Origin: Clostridia bacterium
GTDB taxonomy: Bacteria > Bacillota > Clostridia > UMGS1883 > UMGS1540
Direction of reading: 5' to 3'
DNA length: 52,800 bases
Assembly (NCBI GenBank): GCA_017436645.1
Contig: JAFSCR010000013.1
Span: 1-52,800, forward strand
The notes under the pieces are model-generated. The model was given only the letters and a program-made list of their open reading frames with translations. It was not told the DNA's origin and searched no databases. Each line of letters opens with the position of its first letter. Within the stretch, counting starts at the first letter, position 1. Shown here piece after piece: positions 8,604-17,127 of this stretch. The position numbers and the translations under genes are program-made.

Positions 8604-8629
8604 GGCGCATCACGATGCGTCGTTTTTTT
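8604..8629 (+). terminator. Terminator of tRNA-Gly
   Basis: A 7-bp stem (8604-8610 with 8615-8621, one G-T pair), a CACG loop and seven T at 8623-8629. It lies inside the last codons of the convergent membrane-protein gene that ends at 8610. Confidence 0.8.
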
Positions 8630-9074
8630 GTTTTAAGCCGGAAATGATAACGTATAAAAAGCTTAGCTGCATGGGCAGAAAAGAAAGAGTGGCCGTCTCT
8701 CCCATTTCCGCCTTTCCGTAAAGATGCAACAGCATCAGAAAAACAGCATAGCCTATTCCCCATATTTTACGGCCCTGACCACGAATCGCCCGGCTAAAGA
8801 AAAGAAAAAAGAGTGTTGGCAAAAAGAAAAGCCACGCCCAGTAAAAGTGTTCTTGATTTGCAAACTGCTGGTTGAGGGCAGATAAGATTTCGCCCACCAT
8901 TCCCAAAGACAGCAGTAACAAAAAGAGCGGGTACGGCGCAGTTTTTATCCGCATCCGCAAAACCATGTGTCCTATAAAAAACCCAAGCGTCCCAAATACT
9001 GCCGCAAGAAATAAATCACGTCCAAACAGTCGACCTATGACTAAGGCGCAAAGCACCGCTATTCCCCTTTGCAT
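8610..9074 (-). CDS. Small integral membrane protein, family not recognised
   Basis: A 154-residue protein with about five hydrophobic helices (residues 3-20, 22-42, 48-66, 79-93 and 104-118) and a C-terminal hydrophobic stretch. I do not recognise the family. A GTGAGGTG site precedes the ATG. Its start codon is only 63 bp from that of the divergent folate transporter component, suggesting a shared control region. Its 3' end overlaps the tRNA-Gly terminator, so the final residues (KQKNDAS) are dictated by that hairpin. It could be a degenerate member of a larger permease family. Confidence 0.65.
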   Translation of the reverse strand: MQRGIAVLCALVIGRLFGRDLFLAAVFGTLGFFIGHMVLRMRIKTAPYPLFLLLLSLGMVGEILSALNQQFANQEHFYWAWLFFLPTLFFLFFSRAIRGQGRKIWGIGYAVFLMLLHLYGKAEMGETATLSFLPMQLSFLYVIISGLKQKNDAS

Positions 9075-9137
9075 TTTTTCACCTCACCAAAGCTTTGCAC
9101 TTAGTTTGGCTTTTTGAAGGGAGAGTATACGAAAACT

Positions 9138-9662
9138 ATGAAATCAAAACTTACAACAAAGCGTCTTGTGTTTGCAAGCCTTTTAATTGCAATGGAAATT
9201 ATCCTTTCCCGTTTCGTGCAAATTCCCATTCCTTATTTTGAATTGTCGAAAGACCGCATCAGCCTCGGTTTTCTGCCCGTTGCAGTAGGCGGTATGCTTT
9301 ATGGCCCTTTTGGTGGCGGTCTGATTGCAGGCCTTGCCGATATTCTCCGTGCCATTTTGCTTCCGCAGGGCGGTGCCATCAATCCCTTATTTACGCTGAC
9401 GGCTCTCTCCCGTGGTATTCTTTACGGCGTCGCCTTCAGCACCAAAACGGATAAAAAGCGTGTTTTCGCCGTTTCCATTATCATTCTTTTCGTAATAAAT
9501 TTAGGCTTAAACTCTGCAATTACTGCCTTTTCCTATGGCGGCACCTTCTGGGCACGGGTATACACGAAGCTCATTCCTGCCACCATAAACTTTGTGCTCC
9601 AATGTGCGGTGCTGATGCCGTCACTTCCCAAAATCGAAAGGAGACTGCGTTCCCATGTATGA
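9138..9662 (+). CDS. folT: Folate-type ECF transporter S component
   Basis: A 174-residue substrate-binding membrane subunit of an energy-coupling-factor vitamin transporter. Six hydrophobic helices are visible. The N-terminal LVFASLLIAMEIILSRF and GFLPVAVGGMLYGPFGGG, with AGLADILRAILLPQGG, match the folate-family S components best. The energising ATPases and T component are not in this window and are probably shared. I prefer the ATG at 9138 (GGGAGAG site 12 nt upstream); a TTG at 9114 is the alternative. No THF riboswitch fold is seen upstream. It overlaps hflX by 8 nt. Confidence 0.8.
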   Translation: MKSKLTTKRLVFASLLIAMEIILSRFVQIPIPYFELSKDRISLGFLPVAVGGMLYGPFGGGLIAGLADILRAILLPQGGAINPLFTLTALSRGILYGVAFSTKTDKKRVFAVSIIILFVINLGLNSAITAFSYGGTFWARVYTKLIPATINFVLQCAVLMPSLPKIERRLRSHV

Positions 9663-10911
9663 AAATAAAAGCGAAAAAGAACGTGTCATTTTAGTCGGTG
9701 CACACCGCAGTCTTTTAAATCATTTAGAAGATACCACGGAAGAATCCATGCATGAGCTTGCCCAGCTTGCGGAAACGGCAGGGGCAGAAGTCCTCGGCGA
9801 GATTGTGCAAAACCGTGATGCTGCGGATAAGGCCACCTTCATCGGCGAAGGAAAGCTTCTGGAAGTGAAGGAGATGGCAGAAAATCTCGGCGCAAATCTT
9901 CTTATTTTTGACGACGAGCTGACAGGCTCCCAGCTGAAAAACATAGAAAAAATTACCGAGTGCAGTGTGATTGACCGCAGTGCACTTATTCTCGACATTT
10001 TTGCAGGCCGTGCCCTTTCCGGCGAAGGCAAATTACAGGTTGAACTGGCACAGCTTAAGTACAATCTCCCCCGTCTTACCGGCGGTTACGCCTCCCTTTC
10101 CCGTCTTGGCGGCGGCATCGGCACCCGTGGCCCCGGTGAAACGAAGCTGGAATCGGACAGACGGCATATCAGAAGCCGTATTCAGGCGCTGGAAAAAGAA
10201 ATCGAAGAATTATCCCGTCACCGTGAGCTCCTCCGAAACAGACGGAAGAAAAACGAAGTCCCCACGGCCGCACTCGTAGGCTACACCAATGCCGGGAAAT
10301 CCACGCTCCTAAACGCCCTTACCGATGCGGGCGTACTTGCAGAAAACATGCTTTTTGCAACCCTTGACCCTACTGTCCGTGCGCTTACTATGGAAGACGG
10401 GCGTGAGGCACTTCTGATTGACACGGTTGGGTTTATCCGCAAGCTTCCCCATCACCTGATTGAAGCGTTCAAGTCTACACTTGAGGAAGCGGTGACGGCG
10501 GATGTACTGCTTCATGTGATTGACGCTTCCAGTCCCGAAATGGAAAATCAGATTCTCGTTGTAAACAATCTTCTCCGTTCTCTCGGCTGTGAAGACAAAC
10601 CCATTCTTTCTGTGTTTAATAAGTGTGACGAGGCAGGGTTTACGCCCCGTCCCCCTCATCCCGAGCGTGCCGTTTATATTTCGGCAAAAACGGGAGACGG
10701 CATAGATGAATTACTTGCCGCCTTAGATGACCTTTTGCCGGGAAAACGCAGAAAAATGGAACTGCTTATCCCCTATACCGACGGCGGTGCCGTAAACGTC
10801 CTCCGAACGGACGGCGAACTTCTTTCCGAAGAATACACAGCGGAAGGGATAGAAGTCACTTGTATGGCAGATGCCGCCCTTTATGCAAACTATAAAAAGT
10901 ATTTAAAATAG
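9655..10911 (+). CDS. hflX: GTPase HflX
   Basis: A 418-residue ribosome-associated GTPase that splits stalled or heat-damaged ribosomes. The N-terminal HflX domain has the FIGEGKLLEVKE motif and the glycine-rich loop GGGIGTRGPGETKLE at about residues 158-172. A coiled coil follows, then the G domain with GYTNAGKSTLLNAL (G1), DTVGFIRKLPHHLIEAF (G3) and NKCD (G4). The length is normal. It overlaps the folate S component by 8 nt and is followed 12 nt later by the YigZ gene, so these are one operon. Confidence 0.95.
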   Translation: MYENKSEKERVILVGAHRSLLNHLEDTTEESMHELAQLAETAGAEVLGEIVQNRDAADKATFIGEGKLLEVKEMAENLGANLLIFDDELTGSQLKNIEKITECSVIDRSALILDIFAGRALSGEGKLQVELAQLKYNLPRLTGGYASLSRLGGGIGTRGPGETKLESDRRHIRSRIQALEKEIEELSRHRELLRNRRKKNEVPTAALVGYTNAGKSTLLNALTDAGVLAENMLFATLDPTVRALTMEDGREALLIDTVGFIRKLPHHLIEAFKSTLEEAVTADVLLHVIDASSPEMENQILVVNNLLRSLGCEDKPILSVFNKCDEAGFTPRPPHPERAVYISAKTGDGIDELLAALDDLLPGKRRKMELLIPYTDGGAVNVLRTDGELLSEEYTAEGIEVTCMADAALYANYKKYLK

Positions 10912-10923
10912 GAGGTGCACGCT

Positions 10924-11565
10924 TTGCAAAACTACAAAACCGTTCTTCGGGAAGCGGAAGCTGAATTTACGGAAAAACGGTCCCGTTTTATCGCACAGGT
11001 TTCCCCTGTGCAAAGCGAAGAAGAAGCACTTGCCTTTCTTGAAAAAGTGCGCACAAAGCATCGGGAAGCCAGACACAATGTGTATGCCTATATTGTAAGG
11101 GAAAACAACATCAGCCGCTTCAGCGATGACGGCGAGCCCTCCGGCACAGCCGGCCTTCCTGTTTTAAATGTACTCACGAGGCAAAATCTTACCGATGTTT
11201 GTATTGTTGTAACCCGTTATTTCGGTGGCATTCTCCTTGGTGCAGGCGGTCTTGCCCGTGCCTACGGAAAAAGTGCGGCGGACGGCGTTGCGGCCGCCGG
11301 CGCATGCGAAATGGTATATTCTGAGGTGTTTGCCGTCACGGTGGATTATTCTCTTTTAGGCAAAGTCCAGCATGTACTGGAAGAAAAGAAAATTCAGGTT
11401 CTGGACACGGTCTTCGGCGCCATGCCTACTCTTACGGTATGTACGGAAAGTGCAGAAAAAAATAACCTTATAGATACACTTACAAATGTTACGGGCGGAA
11501 AATTATCCATTGCCGAATGCGGCGCAAGGTTTTGCCCGAAACCCATTACGGAGACAGTAGAATGA
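10924..11565 (+). CDS. YigZ/IMPACT-family protein
   Basis: A 213-residue member of the UPF0029/IMPACT family (YvyE in Bacillus, YigZ in E. coli). The conserved block RHNVYAYIV...FSDDGEPSGTAGLPVL and the VVTRYFGGILLGAGGLARAYG motif are clear, followed by the small C-terminal ferredoxin-like domain. The family is linked to translation, but its bacterial role is not settled. I start it at the TTG at 10924, 8 nt after GGAGG. A GTG at 10915 overlaps that ribosome-binding site itself. Its stop overlaps the next start as ATGA. Confidence 0.88.
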   Translation: MQNYKTVLREAEAEFTEKRSRFIAQVSPVQSEEEALAFLEKVRTKHREARHNVYAYIVRENNISRFSDDGEPSGTAGLPVLNVLTRQNLTDVCIVVTRYFGGILLGAGGLARAYGKSAADGVAAAGACEMVYSEVFAVTVDYSLLGKVQHVLEEKKIQVLDTVFGAMPTLTVCTESAEKNNLIDTLTNVTGGKLSIAECGARFCPKPITETVE

Positions 11566-12056
11566 ATGACTATACTTGCTGCTTTACAGGACACAGAATC
11601 ATTGCCACGCGTGACAGGGCGGCACTTATAAAAGATTTACGTACCACCATCGAAACCTTAGCGGGTAGCGGCATGCGGCAGTTTATTTGCGGCGGCGCCC
11701 TCGGGTTTGACACCATGGCGGCTATAGAGGTTTTAAGACTGAAAGCGGTTTATCCCGACATTACGCTTTCCCTCGCCCTGCCCTGCCGTGACCAGGCGGC
11801 AAGATGGAACGCAGGTCAGCGGAAACTATATGATGAAATTTTGCAAAAAGCCGACCATGTGGAGTATATGTTTGATAACTATGTAAATGGCTGCATGCAA
11901 ATGCGAAACCGGTATATGGTAGACCACGCCGATGTTTGCGTAGCGTATTATAACGGCAGACCCGGCGGTACCGGCGGGACGGTAGCTTATGCAAAAGAAA
12001 AAGGTGTCCGCCTTATATTTATTCCTGCAAAGGAGGAAACAAAATGGGAAATTTAA
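11562..12056 (+). CDS. YpsA-like SLOG-family protein (DUF1273)
   Basis: A 164-residue Rossmann-like protein of the SLOG/YpsA family. It shows CCFTGHR at the start, ICGGALGFDTMAA (the glycine-rich nucleotide-binding loop) and GRPGGTGGTVAYAKEKG near the end. Members are thought to bind nucleotides or their derivatives; in Bacillus YpsA affects cell division. The ATG at 11562 overlaps the preceding stop (ATGA), and the 3' end overlaps rsmA by 13 nt, so it is embedded in the hflX-rsmA operon. Confidence 0.85.
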   Translation: MNDYTCCFTGHRIIATRDRAALIKDLRTTIETLAGSGMRQFICGGALGFDTMAAIEVLRLKAVYPDITLSLALPCRDQAARWNAGQRKLYDEILQKADHVEYMFDNYVNGCMQMRNRYMVDHADVCVAYYNGRPGGTGGTVAYAKEKGVRLIFIPAKEETKWEI

Positions 12057-12898
12057 CAGATCCTCGCTTTATCCGCTCTCTTTGTGAAAAATATAATTTT
12101 CGTTTTAAAAAGGGACTGGGGCAGAACTTTCTGCACGACAGCGGCGTTCTGGACGCCATTGTGGAGGCGGCTGTACCCGAAGGCGGCGGTGCCCTTGAAA
12201 TCGGCCCCGGTTTTGGCGTACTGACACAGGCCTTATCGAAAGGTGCTGAGAAGGTTGTTGCCGTTGAAATTGACGACCAGCTTCTCCCTGTCCTTTCTGA
12301 AACCCTTGCCGAATATCCCAATGCCAAGGTTATCTCGGGGGACGTTCTTAAAATTGACCTTGAAAAGCTTGTAAAAGAGGAATTCGGGGATATGCCCGTC
12401 AGCGTTGCGGCCAATCTCCCTTACTACATCACCACCCCCATTCTCCTGCAGCTTCTTACGAAAAACCTGCCTTTTCTACGCATTGTGGTTATGATGCAGA
12501 AAGAGGTGGCAGACAGAATCATGGCGAAGGAAGGCGGCAAAGACTATGGCGCCCTTACCGTTGCAGTCCAGTACCGATGCGAGGTCAGCCGTGTATGCCG
12601 TGTGCCGGCTTCTTCTTTTGTTCCGCCTCCCAAGGTGGATTCGGAGGTATTATGCCTTACCCTTCGCAAAACGCCCCTTGTCACCCCGAAAGATGAGGAC
12701 TTTTTCTTTTCCCTTATAAAAGCCGTGTTTGCACAAAGGCGGAAAACGCTGGTAAACGGCCTTGCAAATGCCGGAAAATTCGGTTCTAAAGAGAAGATTT
12801 CTTCTGTGGTGGAAAAAATGGGGCTTTCGCCCACAGTTCGCGGTGAAACTCTTTCCATTGAAACCCTTTCCGCCCTTTCCGATGCACTTTATGAATAA
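12044..12898 (+). CDS. rsmA: 16S rRNA (A1518/A1519) dimethyltransferase RsmA/KsgA
   Basis: A 284-residue SAM-dependent enzyme dimethylating two adjacent adenines in helix 45 of 16S rRNA during 30S assembly. It has the family start motif KKGLGQNFLHD, SAM-binding EIGPGFGVLTQAL, and catalytic motif IV NLPYYITTPI. The C-terminal helical domain is full length. An AAAGGAGG site lies within the end of the preceding gene. It is the last gene of the plus-strand operon begun by the folate S component. Confidence 0.96.
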   Translation: MGNLTDPRFIRSLCEKYNFRFKKGLGQNFLHDSGVLDAIVEAAVPEGGGALEIGPGFGVLTQALSKGAEKVVAVEIDDQLLPVLSETLAEYPNAKVISGDVLKIDLEKLVKEEFGDMPVSVAANLPYYITTPILLQLLTKNLPFLRIVVMMQKEVADRIMAKEGGKDYGALTVAVQYRCEVSRVCRVPASSFVPPPKVDSEVLCLTLRKTPLVTPKDEDFFFSLIKAVFAQRRKTLVNGLANAGKFGSKEKISSVVEKMGLSPTVRGETLSIETLSALSDALYE

Positions 12899-12921
12899 TT
12901 TGAAAAATGTGAAAAAAAGTG

Positions 12922-12950
12922 TTGCAAAAACCAAAATTTTGTAGTATACT
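12922..12950 (+). promoter_or_regulatory. Promoter of pckG
   Basis: TTGCAA (12922-12927) and TATACT (12945-12950), spacer 17 bp, 48 bp before the pckG start. Confidence 0.7.
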
Positions 12951-12997
12951 ATAAACTAGGTAAATTTAAGACCAAATAAGAAAAGGAGTGTACTAAA

Positions 12998-14770
12998 ATG
13001 ACAACAAACAAAAGTGTCCTCGCATGGCTTGACGATATGGTCTCCATGTGCAAACCGGACGAAATCGTCTGGATTGACGGCAGCGAAGAACAGCTGGAAG
13101 CACTTCGCAAGGAAGCTTGCGAATCCGGCGAAATCTTAAAGCTGAACGAAGAAAAGCTTCCCGGCTGCTACTACCACAGAACAGCTGAAAACGACGTTGC
13201 TCGTGTTGAAGACAGAACCTTCATCTGTGCACGTACAAAGGAAGAAGCAGGCCCCACCAATAACTGGATGGATCCCGCTGAAATGTACGCAAAACTGCGT
13301 AATCTCTACAATGGCTCCATGAAGGGCCGCACCATGTATGTAGTTCCCTACTCCATGGGCCCCATCGGTTCTCCCTTCTCCAAAATCGGTATCGAGCTTA
13401 CCGACAGTATCTATGTTGTTCTCAACATGGCTATTATGACCCGTGTTGGCAAGGCTGTTATGGATTGCCTCGGCGATTGCCCTGAATTCGTAAAGTGCCT
13501 CCACGCAAAGAAGGATGTAAATCCTGAAGAACGCTACATCGTTCAGTTCCCCCAGGATGCAACCATCTGGTCCATTAACTCCGCTTACGGCGGTAACGTT
13601 CTCCTCGGCAAAAAGTGCTTCGCTCTCCGTATTGCTTCCTACCTCGGTAAGCAGGAAGGCTGGATGGCTGAACATATGCTCATCCTCGGCCTTGAAAATC
13701 CCAAGGGCGAAATTAAATACATCGCAGCTGCATTCCCGTCTGCTTGCGGTAAGACAAACCTGGCAATGCTCATTCCCCCGGCATACCTCAAGGAAAAGGG
13801 CTACAAGGTTTGGACTGTTGGTGACGACATTGCATGGCTCCGAATCGGCGAAGACGGCAGACTCTATGCCATCAACCCCGAAGCAGGCTTCTTCGGCGTT
13901 GCTCCCGGCACAAGTGAAAAGACCAACTTCAACGCTCTCGCTTCTACCCGTCAGGGCACAATCTTCACAAACGTTGCAATTAACAACGAAGACAACACCG
14001 TATGGTGGGAAGGTCTCGACAAGAATCCTCCCGCAGATGCAACCGAATGGAAGGGCGCCAAGGTTAACGGCAAGGAATATACTGCAGAAGGCAACAAGCT
14101 TGCACATCCCAACTCCCGCTTCACCGCTCCTGCAAAGAACTGCCCCTGTATCTCTTCTGAATTCGAAAATCCTGCTGGTGTTCCGATTTCCGCTATCGTA
14201 TTCGGCGGCAGACGTGCAAAAACTGCTCCCCTCGTATACCAGGCAAGAGATTGGGAACACGGTGTGTTCGTAGGTGCTACCATGGCATCTGAAACAACCG
14301 CTGCTGCTGCAGGTCAGGTTGGTGTTGTTCGTCGTGACCCCATGGCTATGAAGCCCTTCTGCGGTTACAACATGGCTGACTACTTTGCACACTGGCTCGA
14401 AATGGGCGAAAAGCTTGGCGACAAGGCTCCTTCCATTTTCCACGTAAACTGGTTCCGTCAGGATGCAGAAGGTCACTTTATGTGGCCCGGCTTTGGCGAC
14501 AACATGCGTGTTCTGAACTGGATTTTAGACCGCTGCGAAGGCAAAGCTGATGCTACCGAAACTGCAATCGGTTACCTCCCGAAAGCTTCTGACCTTGACC
14601 TTACCGGTCTTGATATCGACGCTGCAACACTCGAAGAACTCCTCAGCGTTGACAAGGAAGTATGGGCTGGCGAAATCGACGGCATTAAGGAATACTTTGC
14701 ACAGTTTGGCGACAAGCTGCCCAAGGGTATTGCAGACCAGCTTGCAAAGCTTGAAGCTAACCTTAAATAA
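12998..14770 (+). CDS. pckG: Phosphoenolpyruvate carboxykinase (GTP)
   Basis: A 590-residue GTP-type PEPCK interconverting oxaloacetate and PEP, used in gluconeogenesis or in CO2-fixing anaerobic fermentation. The kinase P-loop is FPSACGKTN (near residue 247). The substrate loops YSMGPIGSPFSKIGIELTDS and FGGRRAKT are present, and the protein is full length. Codons are strongly biased to C-ending forms compared with neighbouring genes, as expected for high expression. It has its own promoter, an AAAGGAG site, and the duplicated terminators downstream. Confidence 0.96.
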   Translation: MTTNKSVLAWLDDMVSMCKPDEIVWIDGSEEQLEALRKEACESGEILKLNEEKLPGCYYHRTAENDVARVEDRTFICARTKEEAGPTNNWMDPAEMYAKLRNLYNGSMKGRTMYVVPYSMGPIGSPFSKIGIELTDSIYVVLNMAIMTRVGKAVMDCLGDCPEFVKCLHAKKDVNPEERYIVQFPQDATIWSINSAYGGNVLLGKKCFALRIASYLGKQEGWMAEHMLILGLENPKGEIKYIAAAFPSACGKTNLAMLIPPAYLKEKGYKVWTVGDDIAWLRIGEDGRLYAINPEAGFFGVAPGTSEKTNFNALASTRQGTIFTNVAINNEDNTVWWEGLDKNPPADATEWKGAKVNGKEYTAEGNKLAHPNSRFTAPAKNCPCISSEFENPAGVPISAIVFGGRRAKTAPLVYQARDWEHGVFVGATMASETTAAAAGQVGVVRRDPMAMKPFCGYNMADYFAHWLEMGEKLGDKAPSIFHVNWFRQDAEGHFMWPGFGDNMRVLNWILDRCEGKADATETAIGYLPKASDLDLTGLDIDAATLEELLSVDKEVWAGEIDGIKEYFAQFGDKLPKGIADQLAKLEANLK

Positions 14771-14790
14771 TCTATCGGCTTGAAAAAATG

Positions 14791-14890
14791 CACAGAACGT
14801 AAAAAGGCTGAAAATTTTTAGAATTTTGTCTCTGCATACAAGCAAAAAGCAAAAGTAAAGAGAACCTTCTATCTGAAGGTTCTCTTCTTA
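14791..14890 (+). repeat. Direct repeat copy 1
   Basis: About 100 bp, nearly identical to 15013-15112 at both ends (CACAGARCGTAAAAAGGCTG at the start, the hairpin at the end) and diverged only in an AT-rich segment around 14811-14828. Confidence 0.8.
14859..14886 (+). terminator. Terminator in repeat copy 1
   Basis: A perfect 10-bp stem (AGAGAACCTT, 14859-14868 with 14876-14885) and loop CTATCTG. The following T-run is interrupted (TTCTTATTTT). It is the first terminator after pckG. Confidence 0.75.
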
Positions 14891-14911
14891 TTTTATGCCT
14901 TTTTACTATGA

Positions 14912-14975
14912 ACAAACCTCACCTCTCGCTGTACCTGAGTACAGCTTCGGGTTCCCCTTTTGGGGTTCGGTTTGT
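14912..14975. ncRNA. Candidate three-way-junction structured RNA
   Basis: A closing 7-bp helix ACAAACC/GGTTTGT (14912-14918 with 14969-14975) encloses two hairpins: GCTGTAC-CTGA-GTACAGC (14928-14945) and CCCC-TTTT-GGGG (14954-14965). The strand is undetermined because the fold is possible on both. No family was recognised, and it may be only a folded spacer between terminators. Confidence 0.35.
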
Positions 14976-15012
14976 CCATTCTGCACTATTTTTTCTTCGC
15001 CTTATATAAACG

Positions 15013-15112
15013 CACAGAGCGTAAAAAGGCTGAATTTTATCAGATTTTTATCTCTGCATACAAGCAAAAAGCAAAAGCAAAGAGAACCTTCTATCTGAAG
15101 GTTCTCTTTTTT
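15013..15112 (+). repeat. Direct repeat copy 2
   Basis: Second copy of the ~100-bp unit at 14791-14890. The last 60 bases, including the terminator hairpin, differ by only one or two positions. Confidence 0.8.
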
Positions 15113-15113
15113 T
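15081..15113 (+). terminator. Terminator in repeat copy 2
   Basis: The same 10-bp stem as copy 1 (15081-15090 with 15098-15107), here followed by an uninterrupted run of seven T, making it the stronger terminator. Confidence 0.8.
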
Positions 15114-15131
15114 ATCCTTTGTAGTTCTGTT

Positions 15132-16229
15132 TTATTTTTCTCCAAGCAAATATCCTATTTTTGCCCATTGAATCACTTCTTTTCCCTGCTCAATGGGATG
15201 TCCGTTTTCCACCCATGCGCCCCCATTTTCGGTGGAAAGTGCCTGGGGTGTGTTTGAAAAGGACATATAAAGGTCGCCGCGAATATTTATAAAATCATAT
15301 TCCACAATGCCGTATTTTGAAAAAAATTCAAATATCACTTCTCCATCATAGATGATTTTGATAGCATTACGATTATTATGCATTCTGGGGAAGTTTTCAA
15401 TGGATTTATCACTTTTATAGTTGTATACAATGAGCGGTTTTCCGAAATATTCGATAATATCAGGGCGGGACTGCACCCCATCCTCAAAAATTTTTGTTTC
15501 CCATGTTTTGCCGCCGTCTTTTGAAACGGTAAATGCTGCGTGTCCGGTGCCGTGGTCATCCGGTGGCACACGGTACATACCAAATATACCATCATCATTG
15601 ATAAAGTAGCGAAATTCATAGGTCTGCGGCTGGGGACAGATTGCAAAAGGAACCAAAACATTATCCTCTATTTTGCAGAGAATAGGATACCCTTCGTGGT
15701 CGAAAGATACGGCGGTGTATATTTCACCCTTATAAACAGAAGCCTTGTTCATAAGCGGTTCCTTATCAGCTTTTACATGAAGGCCGTAATTTTTTTCAAG
15801 ATACGCTTTATAGGAAGCGGCGTCAAGACGGACGTCCCCCTCCCCGGTGCGGAAATACATTTCTTTTCGTTCCGAAATGGTATCGTTTAAAAAATCATAA
15901 TCACGGTAAAAGGTGGCAAGTTCACCACGGGTGGTTGTGAAAACCATACGGGTTTTCGCATCTCCTATAAGATAATGGCAACAAGGCAACAGCCCGCGGG
16001 ACTGCCCCACCCCCTCGTCAACAACACGCCGTCTCGCATTTTCAGGCTGTGAGGGCGAAAAAACGGACAGACAAAGTTTCCCGCTTGATTCGCCGTAACG
16101 CTTAGCCTGCCCCGTAAGATACGCGACAAACGCAAGACCGTTTGCTTTATCGTAGCATACAGAGCTTGCGCAGGCAGCCGTTTCCGTAAGGCCATCGTTA
16201 ATTTGCACCATATCCATATCGTAATACAT
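15132..16229 (-). CDS. Asp-box (sialidase-fold) beta-propeller protein
   Basis: A 365-residue protein with no signal peptide or membrane segment, so probably cytoplasmic. One clear Asp-box (BNR) motif, SKDGGKTW, at about residues 238-245, and repeated beta-strand patterns suggest a sialidase-like propeller. I cannot confirm the Arg triad and Tyr of true sialidases, so a catalytic role is not claimed. It lies 14 nt after the RhmA-type aldolase, downstream in the same transcript, so it may act on or sense the same sugar-acid pathway. Confidence 0.6.
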   Translation of the reverse strand: MYYDMDMVQINDGLTETAACASSVCYDKANGLAFVAYLTGQAKRYGESSGKLCLSVFSPSQPENARRRVVDEGVGQSRGLLPCCHYLIGDAKTRMVFTTTRGELATFYRDYDFLNDTISERKEMYFRTGEGDVRLDAASYKAYLEKNYGLHVKADKEPLMNKASVYKGEIYTAVSFDHEGYPILCKIEDNVLVPFAICPQPQTYEFRYFINDDGIFGMYRVPPDDHGTGHAAFTVSKDGGKTWETKIFEDGVQSRPDIIEYFGKPLIVYNYKSDKSIENFPRMHNNRNAIKIIYDGEVIFEFFSKYGIVEYDFINIRGDLYMSFSNTPQALSTENGGAWVENGHPIEQGKEVIQWAKIGYLLGEK

Positions 16230-16243
16230 CTAGCTGCCTCCTT

Positions 16244-17011
16244 TTATCCAATTACTTTCTTAACTGTTTCAAACGTTTTCTTTGCACCATTTACAATATA
16301 GTTGAAATCTGCACCGCAAGTTATCATTTTTATACCCATATTATGAAGCATCGAAAGTGTTTTTTCATCCGTCGCCAGCGTTGCAGAGCCAACTATTTTA
16401 TTATGTTTTGTTGCAATTTCAATTGCTTTTTTCGCAAGGGAAAGATTTTCTTCTCCAAAAAAATCGCCTATTTTATTTATAGAACCGGACAAATCGGCAA
16501 GTCCTAAAATAAATCCATCAATGTAAGGATTATCTGCAATCCGGTCAAGTTCATCTACGAATGTTTTGCATTCGATCTGCAAAAATCTGCACAAATCCAT
16601 AGGACCTGATTTAAAGTAAGCAATCTCGTCATCAACGCCGTATCTTACCGCGCGTTGCGGTCCGCACCCTCTGTTTCCATAAGGGGGATATAAAGTATAT
16701 GACAATAATTCTTCCGCTTCTTTTGCGCTATGCACCATAGGAAATATAATGCCGTCAGGACCCATTTCAAGAACTTTTTTTGTATATGTAAGATCATTTT
16801 GCGGAACACGAACGATTGCCTGCCTTCCAACAGACTTTGCAGCAACAAGCATGGCGTAGCACTGGTCGAGCGTAATGGCGGAATGTTCCAAATCAATCCA
16901 AAGGTAGTCGTATTCAAAATATCCCATCATTTCCGCAATACTGATAGCCGGAATATTAACTAACGTTCCGCATATGCTTTTTCCATTTTTAATTTTTTCT
17001 TTTAAATTCAT
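16244..17011 (-). CDS. HpcH/HpaI-family aldolase (RhmA-type)
   Basis: A 255-residue class II aldolase of the HpcH/HpaI superfamily, which cleaves 2-keto-3-deoxy sugar acids to pyruvate and an aldehyde. Visible family segments are YDYLWIDLEHSAI (metal/substrate loop with Glu and His), RVPQND and GFILGLADLSGS. It could use 2-keto-3-deoxy-L-rhamnonate or a related acid; sequence alone does not decide. The upstream AraC gene and downstream Asp-box protein suggest an inducible sugar-acid degradation unit. Confidence 0.85.
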   Translation of the reverse strand: MNLKEKIKNGKSICGTLVNIPAISIAEMMGYFEYDYLWIDLEHSAITLDQCYAMLVAAKSVGRQAIVRVPQNDLTYTKKVLEMGPDGIIFPMVHSAKEAEELLSYTLYPPYGNRGCGPQRAVRYGVDDEIAYFKSGPMDLCRFLQIECKTFVDELDRIADNPYIDGFILGLADLSGSINKIGDFFGEENLSLAKKAIEIATKHNKIVGSATLATDEKTLSMLHNMGIKMITCGADFNYIVNGAKKTFETVKKVIG

Positions 17012-17127
17012 TGAACATCTCCTGTTACCCTAAAGGGCTTTCTAAAATGCTTCTGCAACCATTGTCTATATTATAACACCGTTCGCTTGGTGCAATAAAT
17101 GTCAGAACGCATCGAAAAAATGTCCAA

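Larger units (their letters stand above)
14771..15131. other. Intergenic region with duplicated terminator unit
   Basis: About 360 bases without a credible gene. It contains two ~100-bp direct repeats (14791-14890, 15013-15112), each ending in the same terminator hairpin, and between them a possible three-way-junction RNA (14912-14975). Short open frames here are not preceded by usable start sites. Confidence 0.7.

Noticed and set aside
9075-9137. Possible folate (THF) riboswitch before the ECF S component
   Set aside because: Only about 60 bases separate the divergent starts and no THF-type conserved core or pseudoknot is visible.
10915-10923. GTG start for the YigZ-family gene
   Set aside because: The GTG overlaps the AGGAGG element; the TTG at 10924 has ideal spacing.
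13136-14476. 446-codon open frame antisense to pckG
   Set aside because: It is the mirror of a highly codon-biased PEPCK gene; it has no ribosome-binding site and its product looks like random Cys/Val-rich sequence. The sense gene is certain.
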